A stretch of 13,455 nucleotides of DNA from DATNPH01 sp036703315 (GCA_036703315.1 DATNPH010000153.1:1-13455), one strand, 5' to 3'. Numbered from the stretch's first letter, positions 5,738 to 13,158 are shown. The notes: a model not told the origin generated them from the letters alone. Program-made: numbers and translations.

Positions 5738-6121
5738 ATGGATATGAAACTTGAGTTAGTGCCGATACCGGTTTCTGATGTTGACCGCGCTAAGATCTTC
5801 TACGTTGAGAAGGTCGGATTTAACCTAGACCATGATGTTCAGGTTAGTGACGCAATGAGAGTTGTCCAACTAACACCACCTGGGTCGGCTTGTTCGATCG
5901 TCATTGGGACTGGTATGCCCGAAATTTCTAAAATGCAGCCTGGAACGGTCAAGGCCGTGCATCTGGTCGTAGCGGACATAAACAAGGCTCGCGAAGCACT
6001 TGCAGGCCGAGGCGTTGAAGTGGGCGAGGTTGACGAATACCCAGGGGGCATTAAATATGTTTACTTCAGCGACCCTGATGGCAACTCGTGGGTATTGCAG
6101 GAAATGCCAGCTAACCATTAA
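5738..6121 (+). CDS. VOC-family protein (glyoxalase/bleomycin-resistance/dioxygenase fold)
   Basis: A 127-aa single-domain VOC protein with two βαβββ modules: LVPIPVSDVDRAKIFYVEKVGFNL (about 7-30) opens the first, and VHLVVADINKAREALAGRGVEVGE the second. FSDPDGNSWVLQE near the C-terminus carries the usual family metal-site Glu region. The superfamily includes glyoxalases, isomerases, dioxygenases and antibiotic-binding proteins, and the substrate here cannot be inferred. ATG 5738 has AGGA with a 6-nt spacer and aligns with family N-termini; the in-frame ATG at 5702 has AGGA only 2 nt away and adds 12 non-conserved residues. Its 3' end overlaps the convergent homocitrate synthase gene by 11 bp. 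Confidence 0.85.
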   Translation: MDMKLELVPIPVSDVDRAKIFYVEKVGFNLDHDVQVSDAMRVVQLTPPGSACSIVIGTGMPEISKMQPGTVKAVHLVVADINKAREALAGRGVEVGEVDEYPGGIKYVYFSDPDGNSWVLQEMPANH

Positions 6122-7289
6122 CAAATAATGAATCAGGGTTTTGACTATGTTGCACCTTGAAAGTAGAGTAAAGAACTTCATCGACTTTATCTAAAGTCAG
6201 GTCTTGTTGGTCAGCTAAGGCTTTAATTTTCTGGGTAATCGTTTGAATTTGGAATTTGTCGAAGTCTAGCCCCAGTTGAGAAGCTCGATTAGCGATCGCG
6301 TGCTTACCTGTAAGCTTGTGATTGATTAAAAACGAGCGCGTTAGACCAAAATCACTGGGATTAATCACTTCGTAAGTGCTTGGATTATTGAGGATGGCTT
6401 TGGTATGAATACCAGCCTTGTGGCTGAAAGCCGACGAGCCAATAATGTAGTGATTAAAGGGAATAGGAATTCCAACTTTATCCGCAACTAGCTGATGTAA
6501 TTCACCAAGCTGGTATAGACAGTATTGACGATTCAATTGCTCTGGATCGACCGTATAAAGACGTGCAATTAGTCCAGCTCGGGGGGTGATGCCATTACGT
6601 TCACCAATTCCCAACACAGTTGTATCGATATGAGTTGCACCCGCTTCGAGGGCGGCGTAGCTATTTGCGATCGCACAGCCAGTGTCGTTATGACCGTGGA
6701 ACTCGATATCTTTATTGGTACGTTGGCGCAGTATCTGCACTATATTAAAAACTTGATTCGGGGTGGCTATGCCTACAGTATCAGCGACGCTGAAACGATT
6801 TACTGTTCCCAATTGATCGATAGCAAGATAAACCTGTAGCAAATCTTGAAGTGAACTCCGGAAGGAATCTTCGGTGGAAAAGCGCAACTCGGTTTGAGGG
6901 CTTTGCTCGTGGATGAAGGTAATCACTTCAGTGACTAGATCGACAATCTCATTAATGCTCTTACCATGACCGAACTGGCGCAACAAATCGGAGGTGCCGA
7001 TGAACATATTGATTCCATCTACACTCGTATCTAGGGCAACTTTGGCATCTTCTAGATGGCAACGAATGTGGGTCAGTACTTTAGATTGCAAGCCCAATCG
7101 AGTTAAACGCTGACAATCTCGGTAAGATTGGGGTGAGGCGCAAGGGGATGTAACTTCGATATATTCAACACCAAAACTATCAAGTACCTCTGCAATCTCG
7201 ACTTTATCATCAGATGAAAAGTTAGCTCCACAAAACTGCTCTCCCTCTCGTAGAGTACTTTCAACAATTGCAAACTGGTTTAGTGGCAT
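6111..7289 (-). CDS. Homocitrate synthase, LYS20/21-like
   Basis: A 392-aa DRE-TIM metallolyase that condenses acetyl-CoA with a 2-oxo acid. Key residues of the homocitrate synthase branch are present: STLREGEQF (R14, E15), LTHIRCHLEDAK with H74, ELRFSTEDSFRS (R136, S138), the metal-binding HGHND (H198, H200), GIGERNG and SHKAGIH (289-295). The match is to the fungal/Thermus lysine-pathway enzyme and not to typical NifV or LeuA, whose N-termini read DTTLRDGEQ. Cyanobacteria make lysine through diaminopimelate, so homocitrate here may serve nitrogenase cofactor or specialised metabolism; an altered 2-oxo-acid substrate is also possible. ATG 7289 has AAGGA with an 8-nt spacer. The gene is divergent from the SDR across an AT-rich spacer and overlaps the VOC gene tail to tail. 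Confidence 0.88.
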   Translation of the reverse strand: MPLNQFAIVESTLREGEQFCGANFSSDDKVEIAEVLDSFGVEYIEVTSPCASPQSYRDCQRLTRLGLQSKVLTHIRCHLEDAKVALDTSVDGINMFIGTSDLLRQFGHGKSINEIVDLVTEVITFIHEQSPQTELRFSTEDSFRSSLQDLLQVYLAIDQLGTVNRFSVADTVGIATPNQVFNIVQILRQRTNKDIEFHGHNDTGCAIANSYAALEAGATHIDTTVLGIGERNGITPRAGLIARLYTVDPEQLNRQYCLYQLGELHQLVADKVGIPIPFNHYIIGSSAFSHKAGIHTKAILNNPSTYEVINPSDFGLTRSFLINHKLTGKHAIANRASQLGLDFDKFQIQTITQKIKALADQQDLTLDKVDEVLYSTFKVQHSQNPDSLFVNG

Positions 7290-7667
7290 TGATGTAGTCC
7301 TTTTCTTTGGAGCAATTGTTCACATAGAAACCGTGTCTTTAGAACGGTTCCTATCCTATCAACTAATTCATTTTCAATTGATATAAAATTGCTTGTTTGT
7401 GCTTTGATGAATCCTAACTTTTTTAAGTTTTAACTTCTGAAGAGTATAACTTATTGTCTCTCTTAAGTTTGAGATAATTGCAAAAATAATACTTTTATTT
7501 TTATGAATTTTGATTGAGAATATTAGTCAAAAAATAAAACCATAAAATAAGTATTGTAAAATTTTAATTCATTGAGAAAATAAAGTAGGAAAGTTGACTA
7601 GGAGGTATCTTTGGCTAATAGAACAGCTGATAGGATTGAATATTCCTGTATCAATTAGCGCTAAGTC
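7290..7667. promoter_or_regulatory. AT-rich divergent promoter region
   Basis: This 378-bp spacer between the divergent homocitrate synthase and SDR genes is much more AT-rich than its neighbours, especially 7380-7580, with A- and T-runs and repeated TTAAGTTT-type words. It must hold the promoters of both genes, but I cannot pick out a convincing -35/-10 pair or operator. A strong ribosome binding site and short frame lie at 7600-7658. Confidence 0.5.
7611..7658 (+). CDS. Possible 15-codon leader peptide ahead of the SDR gene
   Basis: AGGAGGT (7600-7606) is the strongest ribosome binding site in the region and lies 5-6 nt before a TTG that opens a 15-codon frame ending at TAG (7656-7658). 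The frame is the same as the SDR frame, which starts 9 nt later and has only a weak site of its own. It may be a leader peptide that couples SDR translation, or the remains of a longer SDR N-terminus closed by stop codons (TAG, then TAA at 7662). Confidence 0.25.
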   Translation: MANRTADRIEYSCIN

Positions 7668-8468
7668 ATGAAAGATCGGAATAAACCGTTACAGGGTCGG
7701 ACAGCCCTGATTACTGGATCTGGGCAAAATATTGGCAGAGCGATCGCGTTATTATTCGCGTCGTCGGGGGCAAATGTTGTAATCAATGGTCATCAGAATC
7801 GGGAAGCCATAGAAAAGGTTGCCCAGGAAGCCCGTGAGTTGGGGAGTCAGGCAATCGCTGTCATGGCTGATATCGGTGACCCAGATGCTGTGCAGAAAAT
7901 GGTCGATGTTTCTATTGAAACGTTTGGTGCAGTTGATATTGTGGTGGCTAATGCGGCAATCAGACCAAGACAGGCTTTTCTAGATATCTCGATTGAAGAT
8001 TGGCAGCGAGTTATCAATACAAACTTAAGCTCTGCCTTCTACCTTGCCCGTGCAACTTTGCCCGGTATGAAAGCCAAACAATGGGGTCGAATCATTCATA
8101 TATCCGGTTACGACGGATTTGTTGGCGCTGCTTATCGTGCCCATAATGTGACGTGCAAAGGCGGTATTCACGCTTTTTCAAAAGCGATCGCTATGGAGTT
8201 TGGTGCCGATGGAATAACAGCCAACACAGTCAGCCCTGGCACAATTGATACGCATCGTATTGCTGAAGATTATCCGAATTTGGAGGCAAAGTATCAACAG
8301 CTCAAGAACATCATACCTGTACGTCGTCTTGGAACTACTGAGGACATTGCCGAGGCATGTCTCTATCTTGCTTCGGATGTTAGCAGCTTTGTTACTGGTC
8401 AGGTCATTCACGTAAATGGTGGGTCGCTTGTGCTCTCCGCTCACCTGCCATCAGAGGGGAATTTGTAA
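7668..8468 (+). CDS. SDR-family oxidoreductase with non-canonical active site
   Basis: A 266-aa classical-length short-chain dehydrogenase/reductase. The Rossmann nucleotide-binding motif TGSGQNIG (16-23), the NAAI structural motif (95-98) and the active-site Asn119 are present. Lys164 of YxxxK is kept, but the Tyr position reads Asn160 (HNVTCK), and the catalytic Ser position, aligned on the following Gly150, is Gly147 (ISGYDG, with Ser146 one place early). The C-terminus has the usual PVRRLGTTEDIAEACLYLASD and FVTGQVIHVNGG motifs. It probably binds NAD(P), but normal SDR catalysis is doubtful. I recall related SDRs with H-x-V-T-x-K at this place, so it may belong to a real variant subfamily. 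It is divergent from the homocitrate synthase gene and may act on a product of it; that link is inferred from position only. Confidence 0.88.
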   Translation: MKDRNKPLQGRTALITGSGQNIGRAIALLFASSGANVVINGHQNREAIEKVAQEARELGSQAIAVMADIGDPDAVQKMVDVSIETFGAVDIVVANAAIRPRQAFLDISIEDWQRVINTNLSSAFYLARATLPGMKAKQWGRIIHISGYDGFVGAAYRAHNVTCKGGIHAFSKAIAMEFGADGITANTVSPGTIDTHRIAEDYPNLEAKYQQLKNIIPVRRLGTTEDIAEACLYLASDVSSFVTGQVIHVNGGSLVLSAHLPSEGNL

Positions 8469-8470
8469 TA

Positions 8471-8491
8471 AAACATCCACTTCTGGTGTTT
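8471..8491 (+). terminator. Weak hairpin between the convergent SDR and PAP genes
   Basis: AAACA-T-CCA pairs with TGGTGTTT around the loop CTTC, with one bulged T, just past the SDR stop codon. The following CATTTTACT is only partly T-rich. It could end transcription from both converging genes. Confidence 0.3.
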
Positions 8492-8527
8492 CATTTTACT
8501 GGAAAGCGATCGCCCAGAACGCCTAGC

Positions 8528-9142
8528 TCACTCACGACGAAACACAAACAGATTGCCTGTTGCACCTCGTCCTACCCTGATTTCTTGATCTAAGTAGGAG
8601 GTTGTCCACTCTGCCTCATTCCGGAGGAATTCCAATACTGGGATTTTCAATTCAGGAAAACTCCAGCTTTCCATGCCAAAAGGCTTTGTTGCTTGCATAG
8701 AAAAACTGTTAAACGTCACCTTAGCCATCTGCTCATCTGCGCCCCAAGTCCAAACGCCGTTAGCCCGTAACTGACATTCCCCTAGTAGGGGTAAGTCAAG
8801 AAAAGCGCCATTAGAGGCAGAAATTTTCCCAGTACCGCCTGCTACCAAGCTTTGCCACACCCGTTTGATGTTTATTGTTCCCCCAAAAGCTGGAATTGAT
8901 GCAAGCTGGCGGGTAACAACGGTTCCTTTTGAGGCGTACACCAATTGCCAGCTACCGAGTAGAGAAGAGAGATGGTTGAGGTGGAGTGGGCGTGGGATTG
9001 GATTAAGGCTTTCTAGTTGTCGCACAATTTCATCGATTGGCTCTCCATTAGATGGAAATAGCGCTTGCTGTAGCCCTAATGCTTCTACTCGTTGCAAGAG
9101 TTCAGTTTTTAGGGCAATTCTCGTTGCGTCATCTTCTACCAT
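8528..9142 (-). CDS. PAP/fibrillin-family protein (plastoglobulin-like)
   Basis: A 204-aa PAP_fibrillin (PF04755) protein. Recognisable parts are the N-terminal helical LLQRVEALG with PIDEIVRQLESLNPIPRP, the LLGSWQLVYASKGTVVTR strand motif (about 62-79) that starts the lipocalin-like barrel, and the C-terminal TSYLDQEIRVGRGATGNLFVFRR. Family members associate with thylakoid membranes or lipid bodies in cyanobacteria and plastids, and are linked to photoprotection and lipid or isoprenoid storage. It has no signal peptide. The ATG at 9142 gives the usual length. It converges on the SDR and lies downstream of a pentapeptide-repeat remnant on the same strand. It supports a cyanobacterial origin for the window. 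Confidence 0.9.
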   Translation of the reverse strand: MVEDDATRIALKTELLQRVEALGLQQALFPSNGEPIDEIVRQLESLNPIPRPLHLNHLSSLLGSWQLVYASKGTVVTRQLASIPAFGGTINIKRVWQSLVAGGTGKISASNGAFLDLPLLGECQLRANGVWTWGADEQMAKVTFNSFSMQATKPFGMESWSFPELKIPVLEFLRNEAEWTTSYLDQEIRVGRGATGNLFVFRRE

Positions 9143-9181
9143 GTACTGAAATCCCCATTGTTTCCTTCTGAGCTTCGCTGC

Positions 9182-9481
9182 TCAAATCTTTGCTCCTCTA
9201 AAGTTGGCATTTTCCAACCTCGCTTTGGCAAAGTTTGTATTCCCAAGTTTTGCCTGAAGGAAGGTAGCGTTTGTTAAGTCTGCACCTTGAAAACTTGTGT
9301 GTTGTGTGGCGAATGTAATTATAAACGAAAAGGCACAAACCATTAGTTGGTGCCGAGAACGATTAAGAGTTCTATCACCCATTGGAAGGGCCATTCTCCA
9401 GAGATTGAAAAGGCTGCTGTGAGCATTGCTGCTGTTGAGTACAACAATATTTAAAACCGCCAGGGGTGTCCAAAAAGACAA
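9182..9481 (-). pseudogene. Pentapeptide-repeat protein, truncated or decayed
   Basis: The last 38 codons read as pentapeptide repeats, A(D/N)LxN-like (TSFQGADLTNATF, LGNTNFAKA, LENANFRGA), then stop. The N-terminal 60 residues have one weak hydrophobic stretch but no coherent domain. In longer cyanobacterial membrane proteins a TSFQGADLTNATF-type block follows several transmembrane helices, so this looks like a fragment with a frameshifted or rearranged upstream part. A real small protein cannot be excluded. It lies 39 bp upstream of the PAP/fibrillin gene. Confidence 0.5.
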
Positions 9482-9623
9482 CGGGAAGTGGGGATACTGC
9501 TATTGCAGGTCTGTGTATCTGTTTATACTACCAGGCTAAACAGAAATGCCCTTCTCCAGGTAGGCAAAGGCAACTTGAGGAGGTAGTAAGTTTCATAGGC
9601 AACTATAGAACTCAACTGAGTTT

Positions 9624-10685
9624 ATGAAGATTCCGACTTGCCCTTGGACGTTGATGTCAAGAATTTACCGCAATGTACTTCCAGCCGTTCATCGTTATTT
9701 AGACGAATGGAAAGAACAAGCCAATCAAATTCTCAATCCAGAACTTCGCCAACAAGCATTAATGAGTATCGAAACAAAAACGTTTCACTGTGAAGGGGGT
9801 GCCATTTATGGATTGTTAGCTCAAAACTTCAGTAATGAAACAATTCGTTTTATTGTTGCTTATCAAACAATTAGTGATTATTTGGATAATTTGTGTGACC
9901 GAAGCACTTCTCTAGATCCTCAAGATTTTCGGACTCTTCATGAATCCATCTTTCATGCCTTAACCCCAGGAGCAGAATGCACAAATTATTATCGTTTTCG
10001 TAAGGAGCAAGAAGATGGAGGTTACTTAAAACAGCTAGTTATAACTTGCCAAAATGTGCTAGAGCAGCTTCCAGCTTATCCAAAAATCTCTCCGGCTCTC
10101 CATGAGCTAGCCAGTTATTATTGCGATTTACAAGTCCATAAGCATGTGCAAGTTGAAGAGCGTGTTCCGCGTCTAAAGGCGTGGTTTGAATCGCATAAGG
10201 GCAACTTTCCTGAGATGAGCTGGTACGAATTTTCGGCATGTACTGGCTCAACACTTGGCATTTTCTGTCTTATCGCCTATGCCTCCCATGAAGATTGTTC
10301 TGAAGATTTAATTCAAAAAGTAAAAACTAGTTATTTTCCGTGGGTACAAGGGTTACATATTCTACTTGACTACCTTATCGATCAAGAGGAAGATCGCCTC
10401 GGCGGTGATTTGAATTTTTGTTCTTACTATAAGAATAAGGATGAAATGAGCAAACGGTTTACACACTTTGTAAAAAAGGCTAAGAAAAGTGTTGCTCAAT
10501 TACCCCATACCAACTTTCATCAGATGATTAATCATGCCTTGTTAGGGATTTATCTTGCAGATGAGAAAGTGAGAAGGCAAAAGGACGTTCAAGGAATCGC
10601 GAAACAACTCATAAATCTGGGTGGCGGTTCGACGTTTTTTTTCTTTTTAAATCGTCTGGTGATGGCTCGTCTTCGCTACTGCTAG
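9624..10685 (+). CDS. Class IB terpene synthase, YtpB type (DUF2600)
   Basis: A 353-aa DUF2600 protein matching Bacillus YtpB (tetraprenyl-β-curcumene synthase) along its length. The N-terminus has the family's P..PWTLM..IY..VLPAVH pattern. ETKTFHCEGGAIYGLL (50-65) is conserved. YQTISDYLDNLCDRSTSLDP (80-99) carries the first Asp-rich Mg-diphosphate motif (D85, D88, D92). LLDYLIDQEEDRLGGDLNFCSYY (247-269) carries the second (D249, D253, E255-D257). In Bacillus this soluble or peripheral enzyme cyclises C35 heptaprenyl diphosphate; chain length here is unknown, and no long-chain prenyl synthase lies in the window. The in-frame codon at 9606 is TAG, so 9624 is the first possible ATG. No GCGATCGC was seen in the gene. 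It is followed 126 bp later by a reductase-family flavoprotein gene. Confidence 0.9.
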   Translation: MKIPTCPWTLMSRIYRNVLPAVHRYLDEWKEQANQILNPELRQQALMSIETKTFHCEGGAIYGLLAQNFSNETIRFIVAYQTISDYLDNLCDRSTSLDPQDFRTLHESIFHALTPGAECTNYYRFRKEQEDGGYLKQLVITCQNVLEQLPAYPKISPALHELASYYCDLQVHKHVQVEERVPRLKAWFESHKGNFPEMSWYEFSACTGSTLGIFCLIAYASHEDCSEDLIQKVKTSYFPWVQGLHILLDYLIDQEEDRLGGDLNFCSYYKNKDEMSKRFTHFVKKAKKSVAQLPHTNFHQMINHALLGIYLADEKVRRQKDVQGIAKQLINLGGGSTFFFFLNRLVMARLRYC

Positions 10686-10728
10686 CTGCAAGTAATAGCG
10701 ATCGCATCTGGCAAGAATAGTCAGACCA

Positions 10729-10758
10729 TTGACTTATAGTGTACCTCTACCGTACTTT
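10729..10758 (+). promoter_or_regulatory. Candidate promoter for the reductase gene
   Basis: TTGACT (10729-10734) is followed 18 nt later by TACTTT (10753-10758), about 53 nt before the reductase ATG. The -35 is near consensus and the -10 is poor. If it is used, the reductase could be transcribed independently of the terpene synthase. Confidence 0.25.
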
Positions 10759-10811
10759 TACCCTCAACACCAACCTGAATCGCGACATAAAATCGTAAGA
10801 GGCTCCTAGTT

Positions 10812-11939
10812 ATGTCCAAAATCGTTGTCCTTGGGGCAGGTCCAGCAGGATGCTCGGCAGGATATCATCTTGCTAGAAGCGGGCATCAAGTGACCCTCAT
10901 CGATAAACAGAGCTTTCCTAGGGACAAAATCTGCGGAGATGGAGTCAGTCTTCAGTCAGTCCAGGCATTGTTCACAATGGGTATCTACCCGCAGGATATC
11001 AAACGCATAGTGTCCGAGTTTGCGCCTATCAATGGACTTGTGCTTGGACTTTCCAATGGAAATTACCATATACAGACCACTGAGCTTGAAGGGTATTGCA
11101 TCCCCAGGTTTATATTTGACAATCTACTCTATGAAAAAGCTATAAACGCAGGGTGCGTGCAAAGCACTCAAAGTGTCACCAACATCGATCGCTACCACCA
11201 GGAGCTGTACAACGATTTTGATTACATCATAGACGCACGCGGTGTCTATGCAGGCGAGGCGAATGCGATCGCTATCAGAGCCTACTGGAGTATCAAGTTA
11301 GAAGATTTCCCTGAAGCCTACCTTTCTTTGGCTCAAATTTACTTTGACAAGTCTCTTGGAATTAACGGATACGGTTGGATATTTCCAGCGGATATAAAAG
11401 CTGGATTGGTGAAACTCAATGTTGGAGTGGGGATATGGATAGATGAATACCAAAAAATGAACACCAACATTATTCGGATTTTTGACGAATTCGTTCAACG
11501 TAACGAGAATACGAAGGAACTGTTAAGTAAGATTGTTAGTAAGCAAAAACCCAAAGCCTACCCTCTAGCAACTGCGAAAAAAGGGAACAGAGTTAGCGAT
11601 GGTAAAATCCTGAAAATTGGCGACGCGGCGAATCTGACAGACCCTCTGACTGGGGAAGGAATTGCCAATGCCATTCTCAGCGGTTTATATGTTACGCAAG
11701 CTATTAATATGAGTACCAGTCCAGAAAAGGCAGCTGAGAATTGGCAACGTCTTTACGAAGCCTGTTTCGAGGAGAATATCCGCGCTGGCTTGCGGATAAA
11801 GTCTTTCAGAAAATACTCATTTATGAACAATATGCTGATTTGGCTGATGAAAAGAAATCATCGGTTTTCTGAGCAAGTGACTTATGCAATTGTCGGCTCA
11901 GTTCCGTATAACGAGGTACTGCCTTCACTTAAGCATTGA
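10812..11939 (+). CDS. Geranylgeranyl-reductase-family FAD-dependent oxidoreductase
   Basis: A 375-aa flavoprotein. The FAD-binding Rossmann motif VLGAGPAGCSAGYHLARSG spans about residues 6-24, with the dinucleotide-closing VTLIDK. FPRDKICGDG (39-48) is the PxxKxCGxG signature of the geranylgeranyl reductase branch. LKIGDAANLTDPLTGEGIANAI is the second FAD motif (GDA...P..GEGI). Members of this family reduce isolated double bonds in polyprenyl chains (phytyl tail, archaeal lipids, menaquinones) or hydroxylate substrates. The ATG has AGAGG about 9 nt upstream. Placed directly after a terpene synthase on the same strand, it probably modifies the terpene product or its precursor; this is inferred from position. 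The chlorophyll enzyme ChlP is likely encoded elsewhere, since this sequence is not obviously ChlP-like. Confidence 0.85.
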   Translation: MSKIVVLGAGPAGCSAGYHLARSGHQVTLIDKQSFPRDKICGDGVSLQSVQALFTMGIYPQDIKRIVSEFAPINGLVLGLSNGNYHIQTTELEGYCIPRFIFDNLLYEKAINAGCVQSTQSVTNIDRYHQELYNDFDYIIDARGVYAGEANAIAIRAYWSIKLEDFPEAYLSLAQIYFDKSLGINGYGWIFPADIKAGLVKLNVGVGIWIDEYQKMNTNIIRIFDEFVQRNENTKELLSKIVSKQKPKAYPLATAKKGNRVSDGKILKIGDAANLTDPLTGEGIANAILSGLYVTQAINMSTSPEKAAENWQRLYEACFEENIRAGLRIKSFRKYSFMNNMLIWLMKRNHRFSEQVTYAIVGSVPYNEVLPSLKH

Positions 11940-12016
11940 TAGTAGGACAATCAGCTTAGGGCATTGGATTGTGGGTAAGACAGTAGATTGGAGTGGCGAT
12001 CGCATGGTTATCTCAG

Positions 12017-12361
12017 TCAGTGACGATGCAAGTACGCAAGTCGTTGTACGTGAATCTCCGAAAGTCGGTTGAATGCTTCTTCTGTGTACCTTGTCGCTTC
12101 TCGCTCAATGGCTGACCAGGCTAGGTTGAGTGCTTTCAAGTTGAGGCAGGCGCGAATTAAGGTGCAGCAAGCGGCTACCCATTGCTCTAGCTGGCGGTAG
12201 CTGATGAAGTAGCCGCCCCTGCCTTGAATATGCACCCAAAGTACGTGCTTCCACTTTTCCCAGCGCCAAACTCTGCTTAGGTCAGTTTTGAGATATTTGG
12301 CGAGTTGTTTGCGGGTAATGACAAAGGTTTCGGGGTTGATGCGGCGGCGCAGGACGTTCAT
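12017..12361 (-). CDS. ORF C: HTH-like 114-aa protein of the cassette
   Basis: A 114-aa basic protein without a firm family. ITRKQLAKYLKTDLSRVWRWEKWKHVL (about 15-41) has the look of an excisionase- or MerR-like helix-turn-helix. FISYRQLEQWVAACCTLIRACLNL follows as a helix that may continue the winged domain, and the C-terminal 45 residues are helical. It lies 183 bp downstream of ORF B copy 2 on the same strand, with a MITE-like inverted-repeat element in between. It may be the third gene of the cassette. No counterpart is visible beside copy 1 within the window, where hairpin repeats occupy the equivalent position. It could be a DNA-binding accessory protein. Confidence 0.55.
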   Translation of the reverse strand: MNVLRRRINPETFVITRKQLAKYLKTDLSRVWRWEKWKHVLWVHIQGRGGYFISYRQLEQWVAACCTLIRACLNLKALNLAWSAIEREATRYTEEAFNRLSEIHVQRLAYLHRH

Positions 12362-12420
12362 GGCTGTTGTGGAGTACGTTGAGTCTTTGCTGAATCTTGG
12401 AAGAACCCCTCCCCAGCCCT

Positions 12421-12543
12421 CTCCTCACTAAAGCTCCGGTTGCTAAGGGGAGGGAGCAAGAGAATTCTGATTCTCCTGAGAGAGAATAAAACTTTCCTAT
12501 TCCCCCCTTAATAAGGGGGGCTAGCCGGAGCTTTAGTGAGGAG
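12421..12543. mobile_element. MITE-like 123-bp element with 19-bp perfect inverted ends
   Basis: CTCCTCACTAAAGCTCCGG (12421-12439) and its exact complement (12525-12543) bound an 85-bp interior. The interior holds a second strong hairpin at 12502-12520 (8-bp CCCCCCTT stem, AAT loop). No coding capacity was seen. The right end abuts the stop of ORF B copy 2. One or both ends recur at copy 1 and inside ORF A copy 2. The arrangement fits a non-autonomous inverted-repeat element or a REP-like unit; no target duplication was identified. Confidence 0.55.
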
Positions 12544-12544
12544 G

Positions 12545-12754
12545 TCATTCCGGGGACTTTGGCACGCAGGTTTCTACCTCATCTGGCATTACGTCAAAAA
12601 CAATTTCAAAGGGAACGCTGGGCATCATTTGCTTGAGAATTCGCAGATGTCCTTCGGCATCAATGCGGCGGCGAAAGCGTCCGACAATGATGGTACGCAT
12701 ATCGGGGAAGGGACGAATGATGCACCAGGGATGCAGCCGTTGTAAGTAAGTCAT
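12545..12754 (-). CDS. ORF B, copy 2: conserved 69-aa hypothetical protein
   Basis: Identical to copy 1 except for Val to Ile at one position in the PFEIVFD segment. It overlaps the ORF A stop by the same TAATG arrangement. High amino-acid conservation next to a more variable ORF A suggests that selection acts on this small protein. Function is unknown; the basic GRFRRRIDAEG segment could contact nucleic acid or a partner. Confidence 0.65.
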   Translation of the reverse strand: MTYLQRLHPWCIIRPFPDMRTIIVGRFRRRIDAEGHLRILKQMMPSVPFEIVFDVMPDEVETCVPKSPE

Positions 12755-13158
12755 TATGCTGTCCTAGTCAGGTTTACGGGTTGCTTTTTTAGGGCGCTTT
12801 GAATGATGGTTTTAATGGCGTGGCGATCGCGATCGTTGTTTTGCGGATGGAGTACCCAGGCGCTAATTGGGGCGGGTTGATAGGTGAGTAGGTAGTACTC
12901 CCCTGCTTCCTGGCTTGCCCTCCCGGTTCCCCTTGCTGAGGAAATTACCCCCCCAGCCCTCCTCACTAAAGCTCCGGTTGGTAAGGGGGGAGCATCAAGA
13001 GATGCTTTTGTTGTTGAGGGACTAAGGGGGGTGATGACTTTCCAGACTGGCTGTTTGGGTTGTTTGCGAAGTCGGTAGCCGCGATTGTGGAGTGCTGCTT
13101 TTATGGCAGCAATGTCTGTTGCGACTCGGAGTGCTTCGGTCGCTCTGGATTTTTTCAT
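12754..13158 (-). CDS. ORF A, copy 2: conserved 134-aa hypothetical protein
   Basis: Second copy of ORF A, five residues longer than copy 1. The 15-nt insertion carries part of the 19-nt repeat (12959-12977) and turns the LPLPREAGG stretch into PPLPTGALVRRAGG. The EYYLLTYQPAPISAWVLHPQ block is identical to copy 1. Most substitutions fall in the N-terminal third, the linker and the C-terminal helix. The start is placed at 13158 to match copy 1; an upstream in-frame ATG at 13218 would add 20 residues that copy 1 lacks. It is the first gene of the minus-strand operon and divergent from a partial XRE gene. Confidence 0.65.
   Translation of the reverse strand: MKKSRATEALRVATDIAAIKAALHNRGYRLRKQPKQPVWKVITPLSPSTTKASLDAPPLPTGALVRRAGGVISSARGTGRASQEAGEYYLLTYQPAPISAWVLHPQNNDRDRHAIKTIIQSALKKQPVNLTRTA
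12959..12977 (-). repeat. 19-nt dispersed repeat inside ORF A copy 2
   Basis: An exact copy (inverted orientation) of the 19-nt repeat that bounds the element at 12421-12543. It lies within the coding sequence and keeps the reading frame. Copy 1 lacks most of it. Confidence 0.85.

Noticed and set aside
10039..10254. 71-codon antisense frame inside the terpene synthase
   Set aside because: It overlaps a fully conserved gene and has no recognisable features.
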